A stretch of 64,000 nucleotides of DNA from Eremophila alpestris peregrina. Taxonomy: Eukaryota; Chordata; Aves; Passeriformes; Alaudidae. The notes under the pieces were generated by a model that did not search any database, was not told the DNA's origin, and saw only the letters and a program-made list of their open reading frames with translations. Position numbers and translations under genes: made by a program. Location: NCBI GenBank assembly GCA_009792885.1, contig WMCF01000018.1, positions 1,082,862 through 1,146,861 on the forward strand, read 5' to 3'. Positions 39,560-52,098 of the stretch are shown in pieces; position 1 is the stretch's first letter, and the number at the start of each line of letters is the position of its first letter.

Positions 39560-42500
39560 TTTCTTAGTTGTCATTTTCTTGTAAATATTTGGGTCTCAGA
39601 TTTCAAAGTTCAAGCTGGGTTAATCACAAAGAATGCAGCTCTTCCTGCTTTCCATGCAGGGTGTAAGGTAACAGTCTGTGGTGCCCTCCCAGACACCCCA
39701 TGCATCTGCACAGGTTTCAAATGACAGCTGGTCTTTAAACTCAGTATCACACTTACAGATTAATCATTACCTGGCTGCTGTCCTGGCTTTCAATCAGTTC
39801 CACTTTATTGACTTAGCCTGGGCTCGACAATGGTTTATTAATCTTGCCTTTGTGTCTACATAGCAGCCTTATTGTGATTAAATAGTTTCCCTTGTTTTAT
39901 TAGCCAGGGTTAGTACTGCAAGGCACCAAGGACTTTGTTAGCTGGGGCTGCTTGTCTGCAGACTGGAACAAAGGTGAGATCATTATGAGGGTCAGACCAA
40001 ATTCCACTGTGTGGGAACTTTCTCATTTGGAGAGATTTGATAACAAGATGCGGCTGCATCCTGAGGAAAACACAGGAATGGACCTAGGAGACTGTCAGGA
40101 CCTGAAAGTTGCCCATCCCATGGGGTGCCATCAGAGGCTGTGCTGCAACCCAATCAGGCTTGCAGGGCAGGGGATGCCTGTGTGGCAGAGATATCTGTGG
40201 GGCTCAAGGTAGCACATGTTTGGGAAAGTTGCTCCAAACCATTCACCAGAGCCTGTTCCTGGAAACAGATAATTCAAAACATCTGTCAGAAGGATGATTT
40301 GTGGGATAACCACAAGCATTTATATCACAGAGCAAATATTTGAGGCACATCCAGATCATCTATTACTGATGTTACTGTTCTCAATCATCTTTCAGAGGAG
40401 TCCCTCGGGGTTGTTTGCACTGGGAAGTGACAGGAGAAGGGCTGGGGCATGAGGTGCACCCCAGGATGACAATTCATCTGCTCTTCCCAGATGCAAGCCC
40501 CACTGCAAGCATGGATCTGAGAGCCTAGAAGCATGATGCAGAAGCTCCAAAGGTTTATTTTTAGGGAGGCAACCTGCATATGAGGAGAAAAATGAGCCTG
40601 TTATAAAAAGTAGAAGGAGTCAAATAGCAGCTGTAAAAACTAAAACTTCCAACAATACAACAAACAAAAAATTACATTTCCCTTCATTGTGTGGAAGGAG
40701 CCAAGCTTCCAGCCAGCTGTGGAGGAAATAAGGAGTTTACATTATTTGCAGTGTCAGTGAGGACCAACATACAAATTTCCTGTCTGTCTCCCTCTGAAAA
40801 TTAGCAAAACTTTGACAAAAAATTTATTTTTGTTTCATTCCTTTTTTCTGTTTCTGTGGGGAGAAGATGCACTCCTAGAAGTGTGGTCATAAGCAGTGTG
40901 GCTGAGAAAGTGCCATGGGAAACTGAGCAAACAGGAGAGCAAAAGAAAAAGACAGAAATGGCTGTGATGTCATAGCAATGCAGTTCTGCCCCTCACATTT
41001 TTGGGCCCAGACAGAGCAGCAGCTTGTGACATGTGTCTGAGGTCTCACAGAACAGCACATGCCATTTACTCACAAACCCAAGCCCAGAGATTTTACAGCA
41101 TGTCTTGCCATGCAGAAAATTACCTCCCCCTATGTTTGTTTTAAGTTTCAAAGCATTGACAGGTAAACTTAAATTATTATAAGGAAAATGGCATATTTTG
41201 TCTTGTTGCTTGCTTATTCAGTCTGTGTAAACAGAAATCACAGCCCATATGTGCCACAGAGTTTTTCATGTCTTCCTGCACTGCAGCATGGGGTATTTCA
41301 GCCAGCTGTGGGCAGAAATGAGCCTCACAAGATCCTGGCCTGGGTGGCAGCTGGCCTTCCTGCTGCTTTCCCAGCTGCTTCCAGCATCCTGTGACTGATG
41401 TTGCTGGGCAGGAATAAAAGCAAACATGCAGAGTCAGCAAATTTCAAGTCAGGTGTGTGTAAAATGAAGCAGTTAATAGTCATTAGCAAACTGCTCAGCA
41501 TGGCACAGGCTTCCTGAAGTACTCTGGGGGACAGGCAGGGGTGCAAGAAGACCCCAGGCAAAGCACCCTGACTTTGCATTCTCTTTCAGTCAGTCCCACC
41601 ACAAATACAACTAGTATTACCAGCTCATCTTCCTATCCAAAATTACAACTTTTATGTTCCTAATTTAAGGGCAGCTCCTGCCTGCCCTTTGCCTGTGTTT
41701 GAGGAATGCTGGCTGCTGGGTCTCTGGTCTTAGTGTCTTGGAATAAATAGCAGAGCAGTCAGCTGCCCTGTTCCAGGATAGTTGGAGTCATCAGGGAGCA
41801 TTTCAGGTGACTGAGGAATACTTCAAGCTTCTTCACTGGAGAGAAGGGAGACAGCATTAAGTTGTTGTATGTTCTCATGCATAGATTCTGAGTGATCAGA
41901 TAAATTCATACAACACACCCCTTTAAAGTCTTCACACTCTGAATGAAAAGAGCTGGATTTCACCTGAAGTAGTGTATTGTAAATTAATCTAACTCAACTG
42001 CTCTCACTGCTGTAGCCAAGGAGATTACCTCCCCTGCCTGAGGTACTCTCTGTGCTTCCAAGAGGCCTCTTCCTCTGCTGTTGGGTGTTTGTGCATCTGT
42101 TGCCCCTGTGCAATGGGGAGCATTTTTCCATGCACCTCCCAGGGCAGCCCTTGCAGGGGACCCCAAGAGCCCTGGTGCCACTGCTTATGGAGGTGGTGGG
42201 GGATGGCCAGGAGTAGAGGGATCAAAGAGCCAAGCTGAGGGATGTGCCCTAGGAAGGTCTGGGAAGAGAGAGCACTAGAAAAGAGACAGAGGTCTGCTTT
42301 GGGAATGGCTATGAGGATTGTTGGCTCCAGGGTCTCCCAAGCTGATTAACTTCTGGTGTGGAGCAGGCTCATGTGTTTACCTTCTCAGGAGATGAAAAAC
42401 AGAGTGAGGTTTTGCAGCACTCAGATTCCCTGAATTTTTTTTTAAGATTTTGATTAATCATGAGGCATTTTGGCAGCCTCCTTGGATACTCCATCACCCC

Positions 42501-45500
42501 TATTTAATCAGTCACCGCCTGAGTGCTTACTCTGCCTGGTCTCAGCTGGCAAGGCTTGGTGCTACAGGGGAATGAGTGGGTCTCAAGGTGCTGGTGGGGC
42601 AGGCAGCTGGCTTTGCTCAGGGTCTGTGCCAATATCCCCTTGGTTTCTGCAAGGGGGGACCTCCTGACAAATGCCCTTACATGGATGTAGAACATAAAAT
42701 AACCTTAATTTGAATTCTGTGCAGTCACAGTTGGTTTGTGGGGCTCAAGGAAATAAAAAGAGCCAGACTTCATGGACCTGGAGGCAATCATCATTAAAGC
42801 TGGACAATTATGCTATCAGTATTACAACAGTGAGGTTGTGGAAGTATTGCCAGATAGGTTATAAAAATGGGTTTTCACTGTGCCCTTCAGCTCTCTGACT
42901 GTCTCTGCTGTGCCAGGTAAATGGACAGTGATGGACCCTGAACTGTCTGTGTCTCCATTAACGACTTAGTGTAGGCCAGGATGAGACTTTCAAAGCTAAA
43001 GTCTCTATGTGTTATGTTTTGTGATGAGAGAGAGGTTTTGGAGGATGTGAACTGGACAACCTTTCAAACAAATGGGAAAGCACTCCAGACATGCACTCAA
43101 CAGCAGGTGGGACCAGGTATTGCAAAACAGCTTCTCCTGGAAAGGCTTAATGTGTGGGCATGGCCCCACACATGCACTTTCCACTTTGCACTCAGCAATT
43201 TTGCTCACTGGGCAATGATACACAGCCAGTGCTGAACTGGTCAAAAGGATAGATACCTTTTACTGACCCCTCTGCATGGTGGAGGGCTTGCTTAGTTCCA
43301 AAAGGTGCTGGGTGGTACCTCCTGTTAGCAAAACAGCTTTTCTTGTGTTTTATTGAGGTGGCAAAGCTGCTTCTGTCCACATAAAGTACAAACATGATTT
43401 GCAGAACAATCTTTTTTTCTCAGACAGAATGGAAGCTGTGCTTCATTTTCCCTTCTAAATATTTCCTTGTCTAAACTAGGAAAATTTAGCATTGTTCCTT
43501 CTAAAAAATGAATATGCATAAAGATGCCATTTTACAGACCTTGAATAATAATATAGGCCACTGATCAGCCTAACAAAGTAAAACCAAGCTTGTCTGAAAG
43601 AATAGGATGAGCATGAATTGGCACAAGAATAAAGACAAGAGCTACTACAGTAAAGAAATGTGTCACTTACTTTATGGCTTACAGTGTAGCAGCATTAAAA
43701 AATGTACAGTTCCCTGCTGTTTGCAAGTCCATTTGGATTTACTGCATTTGGGAACATCATGTTTCCATCATCACTGTGTACCCATTCCTTGATTTCCTTC
43801 TGTGATGATGACTGTGGCTGGTACATGCACAGTATGAGAAGTGTCATCTGATTCTTCTTCAGTAACCAAAGCAGATTTTCCTAACAATCTTCTTTGTGCA
43901 CCATCTGCCATGGGGTTATGGTCTTCTAATTACCTGGTTTTACATTCACAGCAAGAAGCTGATGAGCAGATTCCTTTCTGATACGTCTTGAAGGCTCTTA
44001 CTGGCACTGTATTTACATGTTAAACAGAGTCAAAAGTGTGTAGGGAATTGCAATGACTTAGGTCTTTGGCATTTCCAGCAGAGGATGGAACATGAGCTGG
44101 CTGAGAACAAGCAAAGCTCATGTGGGAATTGTTCAGCAAGTTGTGTGTGCAAGAAAGCTGTCAGCAGTCTTGCCTGCCTCTTCCTCTCTCAGGCATTATG
44201 CAGTCAAATCTACACAGTAACAGTCATCAGGTTTTGGGTGCACTATAACCATTCTTTCTGATAAAGTGATAAAACAATTTGTCCCTCATTCATTCTTACA
44301 GCTGAAAGGCATGAAAATTATAATGATGCTGTTGGTGAATAAGCAGCTGAGACAGTTGCAAGTTTTAAGCTATATGGCATGTATTTTATTGGGGAAAATA
44401 GGCTTGTTTAGATAACCAAACATTTAGTTAAATGCCATGCAGGCAGCTTGAACTGGGTGTCCTGGGATCCCTTTTTCTCACAATTCCTGAGCAACTAAAA
44501 AAGTAAAGGACAATTTTCTTTAGAGGTTTCCCTCATGGAGGTATTTATTAGTTTAAAAAAATAATAACATTATTAAGGAAACATTAGAGGAAACATTGAC
44601 CTCTAACTGGAACCAAATTGTTATCCAAAAGAACACTCACATGCTCTACTCCTTGAAACCCCATGTTTATTTTGCAGCTGTCAGCAGTAGGAGAGGTACA
44701 TGTGATGTGAAAGATGCTCACTGAGGTTTCCTGATCAGGCCTGTAGCTGGGCCAGACAGATGTGCAGTGAGATTCCTTTTTGCCAAGAATTATACAGCTG
44801 GCACTGATTTGTCTTTAAGAACTCCCAAACTGCTGGGACAGAGTGTTCACACAGGAGTTCAACAATGACAGTGGGAGAAAATATTCTCCTTTTCTTACTT
44901 GTTGCTGGTTCCAGCTGTAGATTGCTCAGCAATTTTCCTGTGTCCATCTTCAGACTAGAGAAAGATTAAAATTGTGCTCAGCCAGTGCCCCCTAAAAATT
45001 CTGAAGAGCCAGTAAAAATTCCTAATGAATAACTTGTGCCTCTGTGAATTTTGGTATTTTGATTCTGCCATTTCCCTCACACTGCTGGTGCAGAGCAAAA
45101 TAAGGGTAGAGAAAGTTAAACCAATGAAGTAAGAAACAGATTATTAATTTTTCTTGCAGCTGCTGCTGCACAGACACTGCTGTGTCCTCTGTCTAATGGC
45201 TGATGGTACTTCCATGCCTGTGACAACCCAAGTTCCTTCATTTGCTGTACTATTACTTTCTATCTAGCTGAAATAGTGAAATTTTACAAGGAGAGAAGAT
45301 TATTCTTAAGCCTTAAAAGGCTGAAAATATTGTCTTTAATACACCATTGAAAGCTTGGGACTTCCCTGTATCTCACCTTGAGCTTTAGCTCTTTAGTCCT
45401 CAGTTCCAGTTTGTATGTTTATGGGAACTACTGTGATAAGGCAGCACACCACAGTGGCTGTGCAGTTCTGATCTGGGTTTACATGTCCAATTGGGGAATG

Positions 45501-46525
45501 GGAACATGGGGTTTACTCCTGTTGTTCAGTTTGTGGAAGGGTTCAGGCCTTTGCAGTAAAACAAGAGATCCATGATTCCTGGCTTTGACCATTTAATTAA
45601 GCAAATAGACAGGATTCAGATCACAGGTGAGGACATTTGTGCCCACAAGGTGTTCTAGGTGTCCAAGGCCTTCTATGGTCCTTAGTGATCAGGCCAATAC
45701 ACCAGCTGGGCCAATAGGTATTTCAGATGTGCAAATGTGATCACCAAAGGCTCTCCAACTCCTCTCCTTGACCAGACCACCACTGGCAGCAGGAGGATAG
45801 CAGACACCCTCATCTGTAGAGACCCCTGTGTTTAAGTGTTTGTCTCTCAGGGCCAAATTCCACCTTGGGATTTGCAGATGGACCTTGCTGCCTTTCATGG
45901 GCAGTCACCCAGAGGGGCTGGAGGCTGGAGCACACACACTGGCCATGACACAGTGTCCTGAGCCATGACCATCCATGCTGTCACAGCCCAGATCAGATGT
46001 CCATGTGCCTGCTGTCCCCCCAGCAGACTCACAGTTACAAGCACCAGATGGGTCATGTCACAGTGCAAGAGCAAGAATGAGAGCTCCAAGATCTGGAACT
46101 CAGGTTGTGGACAGGAGCAGCAAAATTGCACGGACAAAACTGGAAAAAAAAAAGTTGTTCTTTAAATTAATAAAACATGTCATCCACAATAAACAGAGAG
46201 CTTAATACAGATCTGAATGCATCAAAGAGTATAGAACTAGATGGAAAAATCAATTATGTGTTCTGCAGAACTGGAATGGAGACCTGGCTGGAAGTCTTCC
46301 AATGGAAAAATTTTACTTGCAAAACATTGACTATAGTTAATTGTCTTGAGGATACTTTTGGCCTTCAATTAATAAAATCAACAGAAGGAAAAAAAAAAGG
46401 AGATATAATTTTCATAACATTGAACATTTTTCTGTTTGGACATCATCTCTCTCTTTCTTTGTAGTATGAGCTATAACCTATTCCCAAAAGCTTATTTCAG
46501 TCAAAGTCTTCATATTTGTTATTAT
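39560..46525. other. Non-coding interval with a SOX-motif pair
   Basis: No gene is supported. A texture-conserved stretch at about 39800-39900 carries ACAATGG (39827-39833) and, inverted, ATTGTG (39871-39876). Both fit SOX-type HMG sites. Elsewhere I see only plain AT-moderate sequence and short frames such as 41188-41394, whose hydrophobic start is not supported by context. Confidence 0.4.
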
Positions 46526-46547
46526 AAGATGTTTTAAGATGTTTTAA
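46526..46547. repeat. 10-bp tandem duplication
   Basis: AAGATGTTTT is repeated exactly twice in tandem, then continues with AA. It lies in AT-rich sequence and is a trivial slippage product. Confidence 0.85.
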
Positions 46548-49173
46548 CCATCTTGTATTTTTTCACAATTAAGATTCATTTGCAATATTCATTCTGGAAT
46601 GAAAAAAAACCCCTCAAAGAAGTAAAATGTCCTCTGCAATGAAATTCTAGCTTTTGGATTAGCTGTTTATGTTCCTCCTGAAATATCTTTACTTTCTGGC
46701 TTTTCTTTTATTTATATCACAATGTATTCCAGCTTTTGAAATAAAAGCACAGTTGTTGACTAGGACATTCTTCTCACACTTTATAATATGTCTGCACAAG
46801 AATGCAAGCAAATTTTACACCCTTTGATATATACCATGTTCCTAGAAATAGTTGTATGATAAATATGTGTCTAAGTAACTCAGATTTATTAAGTTCTGCC
46901 AGAAGGTTTGAAAGGCTCCATTATATTATTTATTGAATTTATAGTTATATGTTCTTTTATTTGTTCATCCCTAAGACTCAGGCTGAAAATTTCCCCAGTC
47001 TGTATGGAATTCTTCATGGAGACAAGGAAAAGATCTACGTTTTAAATTTTTTTTTTTGTCTGGACTTTCTTTTTTTGTGGGAATAGGAATGAAAAAAGTA
47101 CACCCACAAGACCTGCACAGAACTTCTCCAACAGAGACTGGATGTCTAATGATAAAAAAAAAATTGAGAAAATGACTGCTTGAGAGGTTCCAGGGGACGG
47201 AAGAAAGACAAGAGGCCAGGAGAGATGATATTTCCTCAAAAAAGTCATAATAAGAGTGAAAGGATGAACATCTTAATTGGGATGGTGACTAGTCTGGCTA
47301 AAACTTCAGGACTAGTGACTTCAGGAGCTACAGGGAAACAAAAGTTGTGGAAACTCTATCATGTGAATTAAGAATAAAGTATGAAAAAGAGAGGCAAGGC
47401 TGAGGCAAGAGAGAGGCAAGAACAAGGGGCAGGACCATGGTGCACCTGGTGGTGCCCTACAATGTTCAGGACCCAGAACTCAAATAGAGAAGCAGCATAT
47501 TTATCTGACAAGCTGACATGGCTGTCAGAACCCCCAGGCTGGGGGACATGCAGGTCCTTCCAGAGGACACAGCAAAGAAAATCACAGCACACATCAAGCA
47601 GTAGACACCAGGTGACATCTAGAAGAAGAGGAATCCCTTTGATAGAAACAGTGGCAGAAGGAAAAAGCCCAGGGAACACCCTCGTTTACTGCTCCTTGAT
47701 GTCGCAACTGTTGGCAAAAGACTTAAATTTATTGCGTATTTTTTTAATCAGTCTTTGCTGCAACCAGGTAACCAGTTATTTACATATTAGGAAAAAAGAG
47801 GCAAGGTTTTGTCTTTAGTAGTCAATTTTAATAGTCTCAATTTTAAAAAAACCATTAGCAAGGAAATAGCACTCAGCATGGAATTGTCAGTAATAAAGTT
47901 ATTTTTCCCCCTGGGGTAAATAGCAGGCTTTGTGGGGGAGGGCAAGCAGCTTCATTTCAGCCAGGCACTGAATGCCATGCTTTGCCATTTTCATAAGCAG
48001 GGCATGGAAATGTGGTCTTGGTGGAGGGAGTGAACATCTTTGAGTGCAGACTACACAGATAACTGAATACTTTTAGGGTTACACTTTCAGAGACCAGAGA
48101 AGAGATAAGGGATTGTTGGAGCATCTTCCCCTCTATTTTTTCTGTGTTTCTGTGACTTCACATGCAGAAATTATTATTTCTTATTATATTTTACAGTCTG
48201 TTCTTGTCCTGCTTTGAATTCCATGCTTTTTTTTCTTGTCTAATTGACACTGAGTTCAGTGCCTGCTGAATTATATCACAAGTGTTTCTTAGTTCCAAGT
48301 GGCATTGAGATCTGACAGCCTCTTTTGCCAGAGGAGTTTCTTTCTACTTCGAAGTCATTACATTCAATAACACATTGAGACATGACAAGACAGAGAGAAG
48401 GAATTGCAAACAAGAGAAGCCAGACTCCAGAGAATCCATAGCAAAGCTGACAACTGGACCCAAATCTCCTGGATCCCCAGAGAGTATCTCATGTGAATGA
48501 CTATCCTATTAATCATGGGGGCAGGACAGGCTGTCATGAGCCACTGATGAGCCTCACATCAGCAGCTGCCATCTTCCCTCTTTCTCAAGTTAAGGGAGTA
48601 CAGGAACTATTGGGCTGAGTCTTAATTGTGAAAGCCCAGGAATTACTCCTGAGGCTCCAACATCCCAATGAATGCAAAGTTTTGATCTCAGCATCGCAAG
48701 CTAATGAGCCTTTCAAAGCTCCCCTCAGGTCGTCTGGAGCCACTCCCCAGCCACAGACATAATTTTCTCTATACACTCTGAAAAATGTAGTCTGTTTAAT
48801 ATTCTACCCGTAAGCTGGCTTGAGGCTACTTGAAACTATTGTTTAGGGTTTTTTCTGGTCTGTTAATTATACCTAAAATTGGCAAACTACCATTTCTGAT
48901 TTAAAGCTACATGTGATGTGTCCCTAAGCCAAATCACATACTATCTTAGCCTGGAAAACTGGCAGCTAGCAGCCAAACAAAGTACAAACTGGGCTCTGGA
49001 GGTGTCCCCTGAACATGTGTAGGCAGCAGCGAAGACAAAATGAGGAGGTGCCAAAAAGCCACATCCTGCAGCACTGGTTCAGTTTTTATGGCAATCCTTT
49101 GCTCAGGCAAAACTCTTATTTGTTTTAGGGAAGTGAAGGCTTTGGAGTGTGGATTTGCTGTCCTTATTTGCAG
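46548..49173. other. Non-coding interval, AT-rich at left
   Basis: The part at 46550-47100 is AT-rich and stop-rich. A 145-codon frame at 47381-47818 has no recognisable domain. No interspersed repeat is recognised. Confidence 0.5.
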
Positions 49174-49287
49174 ACGCCCCCGGGGGAAAGAGCCTCTCAG
49201 TGCCACCTATTTATGATTGAGATGGTGATGCCAGGTTGTGCTGCTTCTCACCCCACTGAGCGGGGCAGGCACCCTTTCCCTGGGCAG
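49174..49287 (+). other. Weak candidate internal exon
   Basis: An acceptor-like CCTTATTTGCAG ends at 49173 and a good donor, GGGCAG|GTGAGA, begins at 49288. They enclose 114 bases, exactly 38 codons, open in one frame with symmetric phase. The enclosed DNA has several CpG and a CCCCCGGGGG palindrome (49177-49186). The peptide matches nothing I know, and the frame is also open beyond the donor. It could be a coding or non-coding exon, or chance. Confidence 0.15.
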
Positions 49288-50199
49288 GTGAGAGTCCCTG
49301 GGGTGCTGGGGACAGCAGCAGGGCCACCTCCCCCAGCCCAGCCACGCCTGTGCACAGCAGTGCTGGGCTCAGGAGAGCCCCGACAAGGGAAGGACCACTG
49401 CAGGTCCCTGCTAGTCATGGTCACGGTCAGGGGGACCAGAGGAGAGGAAAAGTGCAAGGATTCAGTGCTGGTCATGAGGTAAAGGGAAGGATAGCTCCAA
49501 GAATCATTCTGAATTCATGCATTTTCCTGGAAAATCAGCATATGTGGCTACCAAGGCCTTACCCATGGGAGACAAACAGCTGTGTCTCACCTCCCAGGGG
49601 TGACAAATCCCCAGCAAAATCCACACAGATGCTTGTGACCCTTTCTCTTGCAGCCCACACCAGGAGGGACAGCTCAGGCCTAAGCAGCCACGGCTTTTAG
49701 TTGCTGCAATAAGAAATCAGGATGGAAAAAAATCCAACCGGAATGGAATAAAAAATATTTTCATTTTGCAAAGTCTGAAGTGAATATTTTTTTACACTTT
49801 TTGCAATTTGTGGAATGTTTTTGAAGTATTTCATCATTTTAGTAGTTTAGCTTTTAGTTTCTTATTTGCTGCCAAATATAATAGACTAAATGGTGGCCAC
49901 AGAGTAGCACTTTTCCCCACTTCTTAAAATATACCCTTGTTACCCTAAGCTTTCAAGACATTATAAAAATGTGGAAGTTCAGAAAAATTAAAGAGTGGCA
50001 GAATAAAATTAAAAGAAAAGTGATGAGTGGAGAGAAGAAGAGGGGTTATTCAAGAGAAAAAGATCAATAGGCTCTCATCTGGCAAACGGGTGTTTTCTCA
50101 GAAATCTGGACAGACTGAACAGCAGTCACAGGGCCACCCTCACACAGTTTGTGCAGCCTCTGACTCCACTGACATTTCTGCTGTACAGAGGCAAGAAAT
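49288..50199. other. Non-coding interval
   Basis: GC-rich at left, AT-rich from about 49720. No supported gene or repeat. Confidence 0.5.
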
Positions 50200-50345
50200 G
50201 ATTTTGTGGCACAACATTTGTGCTTTAATTGCACGTACATTTCACGCCATGTAGCAAAGAAGTCGGAGGCAACTTAATTTAGCTAATTACTCTAAGATCT
50301 GGGCTAGTGAAGTCTCTTATATAAACATCTCAGAGCCTATGCAAT
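50200..50345. promoter_or_regulatory. Candidate conserved non-coding element
   Basis: This stretch has homeodomain-type sequence (TTAATTTAGCTAATTA at 50274-50289), TTTAATTG near 50224, a few retained CpG (GCACGTAC near 50231, TTTCACGCC near 50240, AGTCGG near 50261) and no simple repeats. That mix is typical of developmental enhancers, but no alignment supports it here. Confidence 0.25.
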
Positions 50346-52020
50346 CCATTTCCTTCTTCGCACAAACAAACCTCTCTCCTCTCTAAAATTTTGTACACAG
50401 AAAGAAAATTGGCTAGAGCAAGTCCCTTGGTAAAAAGGCTGCTTTCTGCAGCTACTCAAAAGAGATATTTTACAAGCAAATCTATAAAGTTGTGTGAAAC
50501 AACAGTCCAGCCCCAACAACAAAATGGGGTGAGCTGGCTGGATCTTGGGCCATGGTAAATGAATGTGGAGGGGAAAGGCTGGGCCAGCAGCAGCCAGTGT
50601 GGTGACAGTGCCATTCTGGGTGGTCCCTGGTGGGTTTGGGGACCATGGCTGCACAGGCACTGCTGGAGGGCTCACAGGGGACTGGGCAGCCTGGCAGTGC
50701 AAAGCTGCTTTCCCAGTTTGGCAGCTGTGACTGGGCTCAGGCTCTGATTCAGCTCCATCCTTGGGTAGCAAAATTGCAAATATAACAGAAATACAGAATT
50801 TAATTTTTTAAAAAATGTTACATTTTCCTTCCCACCATAACAAATTACTCAACGGATAGTTTTATTTGTAGAAAATTATAGAAATTTGGTCACTGCTTTA
50901 TATTAAAAACCTGTAATTCCCTTGTCACCCTTGCATGGTGCAGGATGGAATCCACTGTGATCTGGGGAAGAGGAAAGACATGACAAAGGTGTCCACATAT
51001 TTGAGCAATTACTTCTTACTGAATATATCTGGAGCAGCCAGCGTTGCTCGGAAATAAAATCATGTAAGAGAATTTAGAGGGCAACATCTGTTTTAGTGTC
51101 AGAATTCATTAGTGAAGAAAAGGGGAACACAGGTACACCAGAGGGATTTGGAAAATCTGAGATTACAAGCAAATGTGTCATTCAACATACACTATTTTCT
51201 GTTTCTTGCAACTTTGCTTGACAGATGAAAAGAATTTGAGTCCAGCTAAAGTGAGTATGTGGGGCTTAGAAGTATTATGGTACTCATTATCTTTCATGGA
51301 ATCCTGCTTAATGATTTGTTCTGTGGCCATATAAAGGATCACAAATGCAATAAAAGTGGGAAATACTGAGTTAAAGCAATGTCTGGCACGCTGATGTCAT
51401 CTATACAATAAACAAATGTCAATGTGGGGCTATAAATAATCTCTTTATCCTAATCTTGAATTGATCCGATACCAGATGTAAACACACTTCATGAAAATTC
51501 CTTAGCTTTGAAGAAAGAGGACAATAACCTGTAACATAAAGCTATATGAATATCTGTCTGTGTGTGTGTGTGTTTCCTGTGGGTAGTATATGCTGTGGCA
51601 AGTGGGCACAGAGCTGTTGTCTTTCCTGCAATTGATGTCTCTGTGCCAAGCATGACACACTCCTGGGAGAACACAGACTGCAAGGATCACTCTGGGCTGG
51701 TAAAGACCTCCCCAGTGACAGGCAGGTCCTTGAAAGCATAGGGAAAAAAGCTTTATAAAGAACATCTCATTGATGAGAGAGATCTGAGCCCACCTGAGCT
51801 TTCCCTCTCCAAAGCAAAGGGAAGTACACTGTAATGAAACATCATGTGAATACGCATCTGTGCTGAAATGCCAGTCTTGGGCATCTAAATCCATCCTTTT
51901 GTTTCAGACTCTTTTTAATGCTGCTTATATGAGATATTTCTGTCCAACAGGAGCTTTTACATTGCAATGATTGCATTTAAAAAATAAAAAAATCCATTTC
52001 ATCTCTCGAGCAGCATCTTG
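50346..52020. other. Non-coding interval with a short TG run
   Basis: No supported gene. A dinucleotide (TG) run of about 15 bases occurs at 51559-51573. A frame on the minus strand at 50337-50771 lacks any known domain. Confidence 0.5.
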
Positions 52021-52024
52021 GGGC

Positions 52025-52098
52025 TGACTCAAGCCAATGAGAATCTTTCCACTGACGTCATTAAGCTTTTACTCAGGCTCTTAATCTGCAATCAATCA
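52025..52098. promoter_or_regulatory. Dense bZIP/CCAAT/homeodomain motif cluster
   Basis: Within 74 bp lie an AP-1 site TGACTCA (52025-52031), a CCAAT box (52034-52038), a perfect palindromic cAMP response element TGACGTCA (52053-52060) and ATCAATCA (52091-52098), the reverse complement of the Hox/Pbx-type TGATTGAT. The full CRE keeps a CpG in a CpG-poor setting, which suggests selection or low germline methylation. It could be an enhancer or a CpG-poor promoter. No adjacent exon is evident. Confidence 0.45.

Noticed and set aside
41188..41394. 68-codon frame with a hydrophobic, signal-peptide-like start
   Set aside because: Single short frame without promoter, splice or homology support.
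43802..43856. Box C/D snoRNA-like pair (GTGATGA ... CTGA)
   Set aside because: Too short a span and the flanks do not form a terminal stem.
47381..47818. 145-codon plus-strand open frame
   Set aside because: Composition tracks the local purine-rich DNA; no family recognised.
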